Shown here: in pieces, positions 48,154 through 56,868 of the stretch
How the letters are laid out: each line of letters begins with the position of its first letter
How positions within the stretch are numbered: the first letter of the stretch is position 1
Source of the DNA: WLJO01 sp032117595
Lineage (GTDB): Bacteria; Actinomycetota; Acidimicrobiia; Acidimicrobiales; Ilumatobacteraceae
Reading direction: 5' to 3'
Assembly (NCBI GenBank): GCA_032117595.1
Contig: JAULYZ010000052.1
Coordinates: 1 to 64,000, forward strand
DNA: 64,000 nucleotides
Notes under the pieces: generated by a model
Told to the model about the DNA's origin: nothing
The model's input: only the letters and a program-made list of their open reading frames with translations
The model's database searches: none
Made by a program: the position numbers and the translations under genes

Positions 48154-49478
48154 CGACGGGGTCCGGTTCCCGCAGCGTCCGCCCACGGCAGTGCGTCGCC
48201 GCCGTACTTGGCGGCCCGGACGTCGCCAGCGCGCGCATGACCCTCGAAGAGCTCGACTCGACACGCGCGAGCGCAGAAGCGACCGATCTCGGCGCTCGTC
48301 TCGCGGTTGGTGACCTCTTGGTAGGTCACGGTCTTCAGGTACTTGCCCACCCAGAGCCCCCCGGTGTACCGGGCGGCGCCGCGGGTGGGCAGGGTGTGGT
48401 TGGTCCCGATCACCTTGTCGCCGTAGGAGACACAGGTTCCCTCGCCGAGGAAGAGCGCGCCGTAGTTGCGCATGGCAGCGAGGGCCTCGCGCGGTTTGTC
48501 GGTGAGGATCTCGACGTGCTCGGCCGCAAAGGTGTCGGCCAACGTGTATGCCTCTGTGAGCGAGTCCACCACGATCACCTGTCCGTAGTGGCGCCACGCG
48601 GGTGCGGCATTGTCCGCAGTCGGCAGGCCGGGCATGAGACGGTCGACCTCGCGCATCACGGCGCGGCCGAGCTCCTCCGATGTGGTGATGAGGATCGCTG
48701 GCGAGTCGGGGCCGTGCTCTGCCTGGCTGAGCAGGTCGACGGCCACCATGAACGGATCGGCATGCTCGTCGGCGACGATGAGGATCTCGGTGGGTCCGGC
48801 AATGAGGTCGATGCCCACCTCACCGAACAGTTGGCGCTTTGCCTCGGCGACATACGCATTCCCGGGTCCGACAAGGAGGTCGACCTTCTTGAACGTGTCC
48901 GTGCCGACCGCCATGGCGGCAACAGCCTGCACGCCGCCGAGCAGGAAGATCTCGTCAGCACCCGCAAGGTGCATGGCGGCGATCGTGGCGGCAGGGACGG
49001 CACCGCGGATCGGCGGCGTGCAGGCCGTGACCCGTTCGACGCCTGCCACCTTTGCCGTGACGATGGTCATGTGTGCCGACGCAACGAGCGGATACCTCCC
49101 GCCCGGCACGTAGGCGCCGACCGCCGAGACCGGGATGTTGCGCTGCCCGAGAAAGACCCCGGGCTCCATCTCCACCTCGAAGTCGCGCAGGGACTCGCGC
49201 TGATGCTGCGCGAAGCGCCGGATGTTCGCCTGCGCATTGGTGATGTCAGTGATGACATCGGCAGGCACGGTGGCGATGATGTCGTCGATCTGGGCAGGGC
49301 TCAGGCGGAACTCGTCGGGGGACCAGCGGTCGAAACGCTCCGAGTAGTCGCGTACGGCGACATCGCCGCGCGACCGGATGTCGGCGATCACCGACGACAC
49401 CGTGTCGCGCACGGAGGTTGCGTCTGCGGGGGCTGCGCTGTCGCTGCGCGGCTCGGGGGACTTCAGGATCGTGACCAT
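48150..49478 (-). CDS. Histidinol dehydrogenase-family enzyme (HpsN-like candidate)
   Basis: 442 residues. HisD family hallmarks: 'VGAYVPGGRYPLVASAHMTIVTAKVAGVERV', 'DLLVGPGNAYVAEAKRQLFG', 'IDLIAGPTEILIVADEHADP' and 'LLSQAEHGPDSPAIL' (His/Asp zinc and catalytic residues), then 'GTNHTLPTRGAARYTGGLWVGKY'. No his genes surround it, and an SDR overlaps its end. That context resembles hpsN, the sulfopropanediol 3-dehydrogenase of DHPS degradation, rather than histidine biosynthesis. ATG 49478 has GGAGGAA upstream. Confidence 0.85.
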   Translation of the reverse strand: MVTILKSPEPRSDSAAPADATSVRDTVSSVIADIRSRGDVAVRDYSERFDRWSPDEFRLSPAQIDDIIATVPADVITDITNAQANIRRFAQHQRESLRDFEVEMEPGVFLGQRNIPVSAVGAYVPGGRYPLVASAHMTIVTAKVAGVERVTACTPPIRGAVPAATIAAMHLAGADEIFLLGGVQAVAAMAVGTDTFKKVDLLVGPGNAYVAEAKRQLFGEVGIDLIAGPTEILIVADEHADPFMVAVDLLSQAEHGPDSPAILITTSEELGRAVMREVDRLMPGLPTADNAAPAWRHYGQVIVVDSLTEAYTLADTFAAEHVEILTDKPREALAAMRNYGALFLGEGTCVSYGDKVIGTNHTLPTRGAARYTGGLWVGKYLKTVTYQEVTNRETSAEIGRFCARACRVELFEGHARAGDVRAAKYGGDALPWADAAGTGPRR

Positions 49479-49579
49479 GGGGGTTCCTCCTCGGTGGTGT
49501 TCATTGCAGCCGGTTGGCTCGGTGCCGCGCAACCCGGTCGACGGCATCGGCGAACAGCCGATCGTTCGCGGCGCTCGGC

Positions 49580-50497
49580 TCAGAGGCCGTACGTCACGCC
49601 CGTGAGGCGCTCGCTCAGTTCCCAGAGGCGGGCGGCGTCGGTGGTGCTGCGCGCGCGTTTGCTCGGTGTCTCGAGCTGGGGACGCCCGGCCATCATCCAG
49701 CGCGGGCCGAAGTAGTCGCCACCACGAACCGTCGGGTCGGTGGCCGCACGCACTTGCGAGAGGGCCCCGGGCTCAGGACCGCGCACCATGGCGAAGAATG
49801 CGCGACGGATCACCCAGTTGGAGGCCGATGAACCGACCTTGCCGAGCTCGGTGGTTGCCGTTCCCGGATGGGCGGCAATGGCGAGCACCCGGCTGTTGCC
49901 TCGCGACAGACGTTGGTGAAGCTCTGCGGTGAACAGCAGGTTCGCCAACTTGCTCTGGAAGTACGCCGGCCAGCGACGGTACTGACGGTGCTCGGCGTTC
50001 GGGTCGTCGAGATCCATGCGTCCGGCGCGGTGTCCCATGCTCGAGACGTTGACGATCCGGGCACCGTCGGGGTTGGCGAGCAACACGGGCAGCAACAAGC
50101 CCGTGAGAGCGAAGTGTCCGAGGTGGTTGACGCCGAACTGGAGCTCGAAGCCGTCCTCGGTGGTGCCCCTGTCGACCGCCATGATGCCGGCGTTGTTCAT
50201 GAGGAGATCGATGCGCTGCCCCGACGCAACGAGGCCGTCGGCGAAGCGACGTACGGATGCGAGGCTCGCGAGGTCGAGCTCGCGAACGTCGATGCGGGTC
50301 GAGGGGTGGGTCGATCTCAGATCATCGGCCGCCTTGGTGGCCTTCTGCGCGTTGCGGCACGCAAGGATCACGTGCGCGCCCGCACCGGCGAGCATCGATG
50401 CGCTCGCCCGTCCGAGTCCCGAGTTCGCCCCGGTAATCACCACGGTGCGGCCGGTCTGATCGGGTATGTCTGCTGCGGTCCATTTCGCTGCGGCCAT
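49580..50497 (-). CDS. Short-chain dehydrogenase, retinol-dehydrogenase/protochlorophyllide-reductase-like
   Basis: 305 residues. 'TVVITGANSGLGRASASMLAGAGAHVILACRN' is typical of this NADP-dependent branch, followed by 'LLMNNAGIMAV', 'GVNHLGHFALTGLLLPVL', 'NVSSMGHRAG' and 'YFQSKLANLLFTAEL' (Tyr-x3-Lys variant YFQSK). The C-terminal 'DPTVRGGDYFGPRWMM' is common in actinobacterial members. ATG 50497 follows GGAGGGA. It is upstream of the HisD-family gene on the same strand, 101 bases away, so a shared transcript is possible. Confidence 0.9.
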   Translation of the reverse strand: MAAAKWTAADIPDQTGRTVVITGANSGLGRASASMLAGAGAHVILACRNAQKATKAADDLRSTHPSTRIDVRELDLASLASVRRFADGLVASGQRIDLLMNNAGIMAVDRGTTEDGFELQFGVNHLGHFALTGLLLPVLLANPDGARIVNVSSMGHRAGRMDLDDPNAEHRQYRRWPAYFQSKLANLLFTAELHQRLSRGNSRVLAIAAHPGTATTELGKVGSSASNWVIRRAFFAMVRGPEPGALSQVRAATDPTVRGGDYFGPRWMMAGRPQLETPSKRARSTTDAARLWELSERLTGVTYGL

Positions 50498-50556
50498 GGG
50501 TTCCCTCCTGATGAGCGGGGTGTTGATGCTGATGTGCTGGTGCCGGGAGCCGTGGC

Positions 50557-51252
50557 TCACGGACCCGAGAGGCGCCGACGTAGTTCCACGAAGACAGCGT
50601 CCCCGTTGCGAGTGTCGCGGAGGACGGCGGCCAGTTCTTCGCCCATCGTGTCGATAACGGCGCCGTCTCCGGAGTACGCCTCGGGTGCCTCGGTGCACCA
50701 CCAGACCATGTGGTCCTCGTCGTCGCCCCAATCGGAGCGCCGCCAGCGTCGGACCGTTGCGATCTCCCCGCCATCGCCGCGATCGGCCCACTCCACCTTG
50801 ATGGGGAGCTGCCAGCAGACCGACGGCTTCCAGTCGATGGGCGACTCACCGGCGTCGAGCGCACTGAGGTGGAGCGCGCATCCTGCGCCCCCGGTGAAGC
50901 CGGGCCGGTTGAGGAAGATGCAGGCGTCGTCGACGAGACGGGTGTTGACCCGCCGGTCATCGCTGAAGATGCCGCCGGTTCGTGCCTCGTCGTGGAACTG
51001 GAACCGTTCCGGTGTCAGGGTGGCAGCAAGGGCAGCAAGGTTCATCGCTTCGGCCTCGCCATCGAGTTCGGCTCCCACGCTGCAGCACCCCTGCTGAAGG
51101 TGTTCGCTCGGCTCGGCGAGGATTCCCTGACAGCCACGGCCCCAGAGACAGCGCCAGTTCGACTCGAGGAAGCCCCGGTCGAAGTGCCACGTGGTGTCGT
51201 CGGACTCGATGATCTCGAAGGGCCCTTCCCCCGGAATCCGGTCCGCTGTCAC
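50557..51252 (-). CDS. Cys-rich protein of unknown function coupled to a HI0933-type flavoprotein
   Basis: 231 residues from GTG 51252, overlapping the upstream stop by 4 bases. Cysteines near the N-terminus ('NWRCLWGRGCQG' and 'QQGCCSVGAEL') resemble the Cys-x(n)-Cys-x(n)-CC metal-binding patterns of DUF3109/YkgJ-like proteins. Two more are at 'ACIFLNR' and 'GCALHLSAL'. Many Trp residues are in the second half ('WADRGDGGEIATVRRWRRSDW'). Function unknown; a metal or FeS site is inferred. Confidence 0.65.
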   Translation of the reverse strand: MTADRIPGEGPFEIIESDDTTWHFDRGFLESNWRCLWGRGCQGILAEPSEHLQQGCCSVGAELDGEAEAMNLAALAATLTPERFQFHDEARTGGIFSDDRRVNTRLVDDACIFLNRPGFTGGAGCALHLSALDAGESPIDWKPSVCWQLPIKVEWADRGDGGEIATVRRWRRSDWGDDEDHMVWWCTEAPEAYSGDGAVIDTMGEELAAVLRDTRNGDAVFVELRRRLSGP

Positions 51253-52553
51253 TGCGCTGCTCCTTGCTCGGGGACGAGCCAACGATACGCACCGTTCGCT
51301 GCTGCAACGGCGGAGGAGAGCGTCGCCTGCAGGAGATAACCGCCGGTGGGAGCGTCCCAGTCGAGCATCTCGCCGGCGACGAAGAGGCCGGGAAGGCGGC
51401 TCAGCATCGAGTGCTCGTCGACCTCGGACATCGACACCCCACCCGCCGAGGAGATCGAGCGGTCGAGGTCACCGAGCGAGTCGACGCGTAGCGCGGCACC
51501 CTTGAGGAGCGTTGCCATCTCGCGGGGTGCGGACGGGAGCTGGTTCTCGGTGGACTCCCGAACGATGCCGATGGCCACCGGATCGAGGCCGCCGCACCGT
51601 CGTAACCAGGAACTCGTCGACTCGCCGCGCCTGCGGAGAGCGAGACGTTGCTCGAGTGCTTCCGGTGACGAGTCGGGACGGAGATCGATCTCGAGCAGTG
51701 CCGCGGTCGATGAATGGATCGCTGCACGGATGTTGCGCGAGTGCGCATAGATCGGGGTGCCCTCGAGGCCCTGGCGCGTCACCATCAGATCGCCCCGGAT
51801 CGTTTCGGACGCACACGTGACAGCAACGTTCTTGAGCGGGATCCCCTCGAACCGGTCGCGGAAGTGAACTGACCAGGCAACATTCGCCGCAGCATTCGAC
51901 GGCTCGAGCGGTGTCACGGCGATGTCGAGGCCCGAGAGCGTTGTCGTCCAGCGCCCGTCCGATCCGGTGCGGGGCCAGCTTGCTCCGCCGAGGGCCAGGA
52001 CGACGGCATCGGTCTCGACGGTGATCTGTCGGGGTTCGTCGTTCGGTGGTCGTTGCTCCAGCAGGAGGCGTGCCGGTTGTCGACCGTGGTCGGGGTTTAC
52101 CTCCAGACCGATCCATCGGTGGCGGGTTTCGACGGTCACACCGAGCGAGGCAAGACGCCGGAGCCACGCGCGCAGCAGTGGGGCGGCGCGCCACGAGTCG
52201 ACGAAGACCCGTCCGCTCGAGCCGACAAAGGTGTCCTCGCCGAGGTCTGCGGCCCATTGGCGCACTGCGTCCTGATCGAAGCGTGTGATCGCGGTGTCGA
52301 GGACATCGGACGCACAGGAGTACCGCGACAACAACTGTGGAGTCGGTTCGCTGTGTGTGAGGTTCAGTCCGCTTCGCCCGGCGAGGAGGAACTTGCGCCC
52401 CACGGAGCCCATCTGTTCGAAGACGGTCACGCGGCACCCCAGCGTTGCGAGCACCTGGGCAGCCATGAGACCTGCCGGCCCGCCACCGATGATTGCCACG
52501 CGGTACTGCGGGTTGAGCGAGTCAACCTCGGGTAGACCGGCAGCGTCACTCAC
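51249..52553 (-). CDS. HI0933/BaiN-family flavoprotein
   Basis: 434 residues from GTG 52553. FAD-binding 'VAIIGGGPAGLMAAQVLATLG' leads to 'GSVGRKFLLAGRSGLNLTHSE', which is the HI0933-family signature, then 'VVLALGGASWPRTGSDG'. The C-terminus has 'SSAGGVSMSEVD' and 'GLFVAGEMLDWDAPTGGYLLQ'. These correspond to the TIGR03862-type 'NAD(P)/FAD-dependent oxidoreductase' group. The physiological substrate is unknown. It overlaps the Cys-rich gene downstream and diverges from the FGGY-like kinase gene. Confidence 0.88.
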   Translation of the reverse strand: MSDAAGLPEVDSLNPQYRVAIIGGGPAGLMAAQVLATLGCRVTVFEQMGSVGRKFLLAGRSGLNLTHSEPTPQLLSRYSCASDVLDTAITRFDQDAVRQWAADLGEDTFVGSSGRVFVDSWRAAPLLRAWLRRLASLGVTVETRHRWIGLEVNPDHGRQPARLLLEQRPPNDEPRQITVETDAVVLALGGASWPRTGSDGRWTTTLSGLDIAVTPLEPSNAAANVAWSVHFRDRFEGIPLKNVAVTCASETIRGDLMVTRQGLEGTPIYAHSRNIRAAIHSSTAALLEIDLRPDSSPEALEQRLALRRRGESTSSWLRRCGGLDPVAIGIVRESTENQLPSAPREMATLLKGAALRVDSLGDLDRSISSAGGVSMSEVDEHSMLSRLPGLFVAGEMLDWDAPTGGYLLQATLSSAVAAANGAYRWLVPEQGAAQ

Positions 52554-52598
52554 CCTCGCAGGATACGAGACCGTTGGTGGCGGGCCTGCGGCGCTGCC

Positions 52599-52604
52599 TA
52601 GGGT
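52599..52604 (+). promoter_or_regulatory. Putative -10 box (TAGGGT), leaderless FGGY-like gene
   Basis: TAGGGT ends 6 nt before ATG 52611. Confidence 0.4.
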
Positions 52605-52610
52605 GCAGGA

Positions 52611-53756
52611 ATGACACACGTTGCCGGGATCGCCCTGTCGGGGACTGCAGCGACGGCGCAGGTGCACGAACTGGGCTCGGGTCGTCTGGTGGCGAGTCAC
52701 GTCGTACCGATCGCGGCCGGCTCGGTGCTTGCCGACGGCGAGGTGGACACTGCTGCGGGTCTCGCTGCCGTCATGGAAGTGATCGACGGTGTCTCGACCC
52801 GCGGCGCAGCGGCTCTCGCGATCAGTTCGCCGCTGCACGGGCTGGTCGTGGTCGACGCGGGTGGTCAGTCCGTTCGACCCGCCCTGACGGCCATCGACGG
52901 GCGCTCTGGGCCCGACGCCGGTTGGTGTCGCAAGAAGTTTTCGACCGAGTGGTGGGCCGAGCAGCTCGGTGTGGTCCCCGCGTCGTTCCACACGGTGACC
53001 AAACTGTCGTGGCTCCATCGGAGCGAGGCCGACCACTGGGCTCGGACGGCGGGCTTCCTCACGCTCCACGACTATGTCGCGTCGGCACTTGCGGCATCAC
53101 CGTCCCGTCGTTGTACCGACCCGGCAAGTGCATCAGGGACCGGTTACTGGTCGAGCGTGAGTGCTGCGTATCACGCAGACGTCCTGTCGCTCATCGATGC
53201 GTCTCGCAACTGGTCCGCGGCGTTGCCCGACGTGGTCCCGGCAGGCTCGCGCCTCGGCATGCTCGGCCCTACGGCCGTTGCGGTGGGTACGAGTCATGTC
53301 GCCGCCGTTGCGGAGGCACTGGCTGTCGAAACCGGAGATGTGGTGGTGCTGCTCGACGAACCGGTGCGTGTGGTGGCGCTTGCGACCTCGGCAACGACAG
53401 TCGTCCCCGTCGATGACGTCTCGGACATCTGGGTCGATCGATTGGTCGACGTTCGCGGACGGCCGATGCTCTCGTTGGTGCTACCGGGCCGTCCGGCCGA
53501 TGTGGTGACCCCGGACCGGGTCCGCGAGGTGCTCGAGGTCCTCGAGCGCGCCGGGGCGTCGACTCACGGGGCGATGACGGTGGTAAGCGATCGGTCCGAT
53601 GTGTCGGTCGTGGCACCGTGGCTCGCAAAGGTGCTCGGGCGGCGCGTCCTGCGTTGTGGTGCGGCCGATGCGATCGCGATGGGAGCAGCCGCCTGCGCTG
53701 CGTTTCTGCTCGAGGGGTCCTGGCCGGACTGGTCGGCCCCCGCAAGTCAACGCTGA
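52611..53756 (+). CDS. FGGY-family carbohydrate kinase-like protein, short and divergent
   Basis: 381 residues against about 480-500 for typical FGGY kinases. It keeps the layout 'SSPLHGLVVVDAGGQSVRPALTAIDGRSG', 'VTKLSWLHRSEADHWART', 'LTLHDYVASAL' and 'SASGTGYWSS', as in xylulokinase/gluconokinase-like members. The N-terminal phosphate loop is degraded: 'GIALSGTAAT' lacks the Asp of the usual D-x-G-T motif. The C-terminal ATP domain is shortened. It may be inactive or use a different mechanism. Convergent with the AAA ATPase gene. Confidence 0.75.
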   Translation: MTHVAGIALSGTAATAQVHELGSGRLVASHVVPIAAGSVLADGEVDTAAGLAAVMEVIDGVSTRGAAALAISSPLHGLVVVDAGGQSVRPALTAIDGRSGPDAGWCRKKFSTEWWAEQLGVVPASFHTVTKLSWLHRSEADHWARTAGFLTLHDYVASALAASPSRRCTDPASASGTGYWSSVSAAYHADVLSLIDASRNWSAALPDVVPAGSRLGMLGPTAVAVGTSHVAAVAEALAVETGDVVVLLDEPVRVVALATSATTVVPVDDVSDIWVDRLVDVRGRPMLSLVLPGRPADVVTPDRVREVLEVLERAGASTHGAMTVVSDRSDVSVVAPWLAKVLGRRVLRCGAADAIAMGAAACAAFLLEGSWPDWSAPASQR

Positions 53757-53762
53757 GGTGAA

Positions 53763-54365
53763 CTAGCGCGCGCGATCCGCAGCCACGACACTCTCGAGGA
53801 TCGAGAGTCCCATGGTGATCTTGCGGAGGAACGAGGTCGAGTGCGGCACGAGATGGAACCTCGGGTGCGGTGACCAGAGCTCTCGCAGCCGTCGGTCGAG
53901 CGCCACGGCCTCATCGTTCGACTCGGTCCGGTAGCGGTTACCGCTCTCGAACGAGAGACCGCCGACCGCAGAGGTCTCGAAGAAGATCACGATGTCGTAG
54001 CGGGCCAGTTCGGCCTCGTGCGAACTGTTCATGACGCCGAAGAACTCTGCGGCACCATCGGGCCAGTACGCGGCGCCGTCGACGGTCCCGCGGTCGCAGA
54101 GCAGCACCCGGTCGGGGTACCGGGCGGCCTGAATGTCTTCGAGGCTGTGCTGCACCTCGAAGATCGCCCGCTGCAGTGACCGCTGTGCGGCGTCCTCGGT
54201 CACCCGCGGGAAGCCTCCGGCGAACAGGATCGTCGCCGCCTCGGGTACCACGATGACGGCATCGCCGATCTCTCGGCGGAACAGGTCAGCTGCCGTGGTC
54301 TTGCCCGCACCCGGTCCACCGGTGAGCGCGATACGAAGCGGCTGTGACGTACCCGAACGGTTCAC
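53763..54365 (-). CDS. AAA-type ATPase/kinase (AAA_28-like)
   Basis: 200 residues from GTG 54365. Walker A is 'LTGGPGAGKTTAADLF' near residue 13. 'VPEAATILFAGGFPRV' and 'LCDRGTVDGAAYWP' (Walker-B-like, with the DRGxxD motif common in AAA_28 and thymidylate-kinase-like proteins) follow. Family members phosphorylate small molecules or act as regulators; the substrate is not known. It begins 4 bases after the molybdenum hydroxylase stop, so it is in the same operon and may serve that pathway. Confidence 0.82.
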   Translation of the reverse strand: MNRSGTSQPLRIALTGGPGAGKTTAADLFRREIGDAVIVVPEAATILFAGGFPRVTEDAAQRSLQRAIFEVQHSLEDIQAARYPDRVLLCDRGTVDGAAYWPDGAAEFFGVMNSSHEAELARYDIVIFFETSAVGGLSFESGNRYRTESNDEAVALDRRLRELWSPHPRFHLVPHSTSFLRKITMGLSILESVVAADRAR

Positions 54366-54369
54366 CGGG

Positions 54370-56769
54370 TCAGATCCCCTCGGCTGCGTCGAGTCCCGCC
54401 TTGTCGACGCCCTGCTTGCGCGGCAGCGTGTCGAAGATCGCTGGGTACGGGCGCCACGGCGAGGGCAGCGTCCCGCCCCGCGCCTGCTGGATCGTGCGCC
54501 AGACGTTCTCGCTCGTGCAGGGGAGATCGATGTGGCGCACGCCGAGGTGGGCAAGCGCATCGATCACTGCGTTCTGCACCGCCGGCGTGCTGCCGATGGT
54601 GCTTGCCTCGCCGATGCCCTTCGCCCCGAGCGGGTTGAGCGGTGAGGGAGTCTCGGTGCTCACCACCTCGAAACTCGGGAACTCGGCGGCGGAGGGGAGC
54701 GCGTAGTCGAGCAGCGTTGCCGTGAGGGGGTTCCCCTCCTCGTCGTAGACCACCTGCTCGTAGAGCGCCTGGCTGACCCCTGCCGCCGTACCGCCGTGCT
54801 GCTGACCCTGTACGAGCAGTGGATTGATGACCGTTCCGCAGTCGTCGACGGCGACGTGGCGCAACAGCCGCACGCGTCCGGTCTCCTCGTCGACCTCCAC
54901 GACTGCGATGTGCGCACCGAACGGGAAGGTCGCATCGCTCTGGCTGAAGTCGAGCTGGGCAGCGAGACCCGTGGTGCCATCGCTGTGGTCCACGGCCTCG
55001 GTGTCGTCGAGCGCCGCCTGTGCGAGCGCCGCCCACGAGAGCGCCTTCGCCGGAACGCCGGCTACACCGACTGATCCTGCAGCCGTGTCGATCACGATGT
55101 CGTCGACGCTCGCCTCGAGCAGGTGTGCTGCGAGTCTGCGCGCCTTGTCCACCATGGCCTTGGTCGCGTTGAGCACCGCCGAGCCGCCGAGTTGCAGCGA
55201 GCGCGAGCCGCCCGTTCCTCCGCCCGAGCGGACGAGATCGGTGTCGCCCTGCACGAGACGGATGCGCTCCACGGGGATGCCGGTCTCGGAGTTCACGATC
55301 ATCGCGAACGTGGTCTGGTGTCCCTGACCGTGAGCGGAGGTCCCGACGGTCATGGTTGCCGATCCGTCGGCATGGACGGCGACGGCTCCATACTCCGCGG
55401 CGCCGCCCCCGGCAGTTACCTCGACATAGGTGGAGACGCCGATGCCGAGGAGGTGCTTGTCGCCGCGTTCGCGCCGCGCCGCCTGCTCGCGCCGGAGGGT
55501 GTCGTAGCCGATGTGGTGGGCGGCGGTCTCGAGCGGGAGGAGGTAGTTCCCGCTGTCGTAGGTGACACCCGTGTGTGTGGAGAACGGGAATGCGTCGTTC
55601 GGCACCATGTTCCGGCGACGGATCTCGATCGGATCGATACCGAGTTCGAGTGCCGCCTGGTCGACGGCGCGCTCGATCATGGCCGTTGCCTCGGGTCGGC
55701 CGGCGCCCCGATACGCCCCGGTCGGGGTCGTGTTGGTGGCCGCGACTGCCACGTCGATCTGGAGTGCCGGGAGTCGATAATTGCCCTGCGACATCCGGCG
55801 CGTGCCGGCGGGGAGATACGCACCCATGCCGGGGTATGCACCGCTGTCGCCGACGATTCGGGCACGCAGACCGGTGAACCGCCCGTCGTTGGTGCAGCCG
55901 AGCTCGACGTACTGGACCTGTGCGCGGCTGTGTCCGAGGATGAGCATGTCCTCGCTGCGCGAGGCCGTCCAGGTGGTGGGTCGCTGGAGTTTCCATGCCA
56001 CTGCCGCCACGACGATCTGCTCGGCGTAGGCCCCGACCTTCCCGCCGAAACCGCCGCCGACGTGCGGAGTGATGAGGTGCACTTGATCGCGCTTGAGACC
56101 GACGGCGCGCGACACCAGGTTGTGCATGAGGTGCGGCATCTGCGTTGATGCATGGATCACGAGACGTCCGCGCTCGTCGATCGACGAGGCAGCCGTGAGC
56201 GGCTCGAGTGCGGCGACCGCAACCTTCTGGTTGACGTACCGGCCGCGAACCACGTGGTCGGCCGTCCCGAGCAGGTTCGGGTCGTCGGGATCGGTCGACG
56301 CAAGCGCCACATTGTTCCCGTGCTGGGGAAACAACACCGTCGCGTCGGGTGCGAACGCCGCCTCAGGGTCGACGACCGCAGGAAGTGGGTCGTACTCCAC
56401 CGAGACGAGGGCGGCAGCATCGCGAGCGGCGACTGCCGACTCGGCCACCACGACGGCGAGCGGTTCGCCGACGAAGCGGACCGTGCCGTTCGCGAGCGGT
56501 GGCCGAGCGAAGTCGTCGTGAACCTTCGCCATTCCGTGTTGGCTCGGCAGTTGAAGATCGTCGGCGGTGTAGACGGCCACGACCCCGGGTGACGCGAGTG
56601 CCGCACCGGTGTCGATCGAGAGAAGGCGGGCGTGCGCGTAGTCCGAGCGGACGAAGGCGAGGTGAACCTCGCCCTCGAGTCGGAGGTCACCGACATACTT
56701 GGCCCGTCCGAGCAGCAGCTCCGGGTCCTCCGTGCGGACAACCTTGGTTCCGAGAATCGATCCAGCCAT
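54370..56769 (-). CDS. Molybdenum hydroxylase large subunit (xanthine dehydrogenase / CoxL-like family)
   Basis: 799 residues, full-length large subunit. 'RTEDPELLLGRAKYVGD' start; MCD-binding 'HVGGGFGGKVGAYAEQ'; active-site loop 'TPTGAYRGAGRPEAT' of the AYRGAGR (form II, not CO-oxidising form I) type; 'AHGQGHQTTFAM'; and the catalytic Glu in 'GAKGIGEAST'. The medium (FAD) and small (2Fe-2S) subunits are not in the neighbourhood, so they must be encoded elsewhere. Likely substrate: an aldehyde or N-heterocycle. A TACCTT box precedes ATG 56769 by 7 nt. Confidence 0.9.
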   Translation of the reverse strand: MAGSILGTKVVRTEDPELLLGRAKYVGDLRLEGEVHLAFVRSDYAHARLLSIDTGAALASPGVVAVYTADDLQLPSQHGMAKVHDDFARPPLANGTVRFVGEPLAVVVAESAVAARDAAALVSVEYDPLPAVVDPEAAFAPDATVLFPQHGNNVALASTDPDDPNLLGTADHVVRGRYVNQKVAVAALEPLTAASSIDERGRLVIHASTQMPHLMHNLVSRAVGLKRDQVHLITPHVGGGFGGKVGAYAEQIVVAAVAWKLQRPTTWTASRSEDMLILGHSRAQVQYVELGCTNDGRFTGLRARIVGDSGAYPGMGAYLPAGTRRMSQGNYRLPALQIDVAVAATNTTPTGAYRGAGRPEATAMIERAVDQAALELGIDPIEIRRRNMVPNDAFPFSTHTGVTYDSGNYLLPLETAAHHIGYDTLRREQAARRERGDKHLLGIGVSTYVEVTAGGGAAEYGAVAVHADGSATMTVGTSAHGQGHQTTFAMIVNSETGIPVERIRLVQGDTDLVRSGGGTGGSRSLQLGGSAVLNATKAMVDKARRLAAHLLEASVDDIVIDTAAGSVGVAGVPAKALSWAALAQAALDDTEAVDHSDGTTGLAAQLDFSQSDATFPFGAHIAVVEVDEETGRVRLLRHVAVDDCGTVINPLLVQGQQHGGTAAGVSQALYEQVVYDEEGNPLTATLLDYALPSAAEFPSFEVVSTETPSPLNPLGAKGIGEASTIGSTPAVQNAVIDALAHLGVRHIDLPCTSENVWRTIQQARGGTLPSPWRPYPAIFDTLPRKQGVDKAGLDAAEGI

Positions 56770-56776
56770 GGCGGTG

Positions 56777-56782
56777 AAGGTA
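56777..56782 (-). promoter_or_regulatory. Putative -10 box (TACCTT), molybdenum hydroxylase operon
   Basis: Minus-strand TACCTT ends 7 nt before ATG 56769. Confidence 0.4.
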
Positions 56783-56868
56783 GTTCAGTCGCTCGTCCGG
56801 GAGGCCATCCGCGCCCCGTCGTGCAACACTGGCGCACGTCAGGCCGGGAACATGGGGGTACACGAGCC

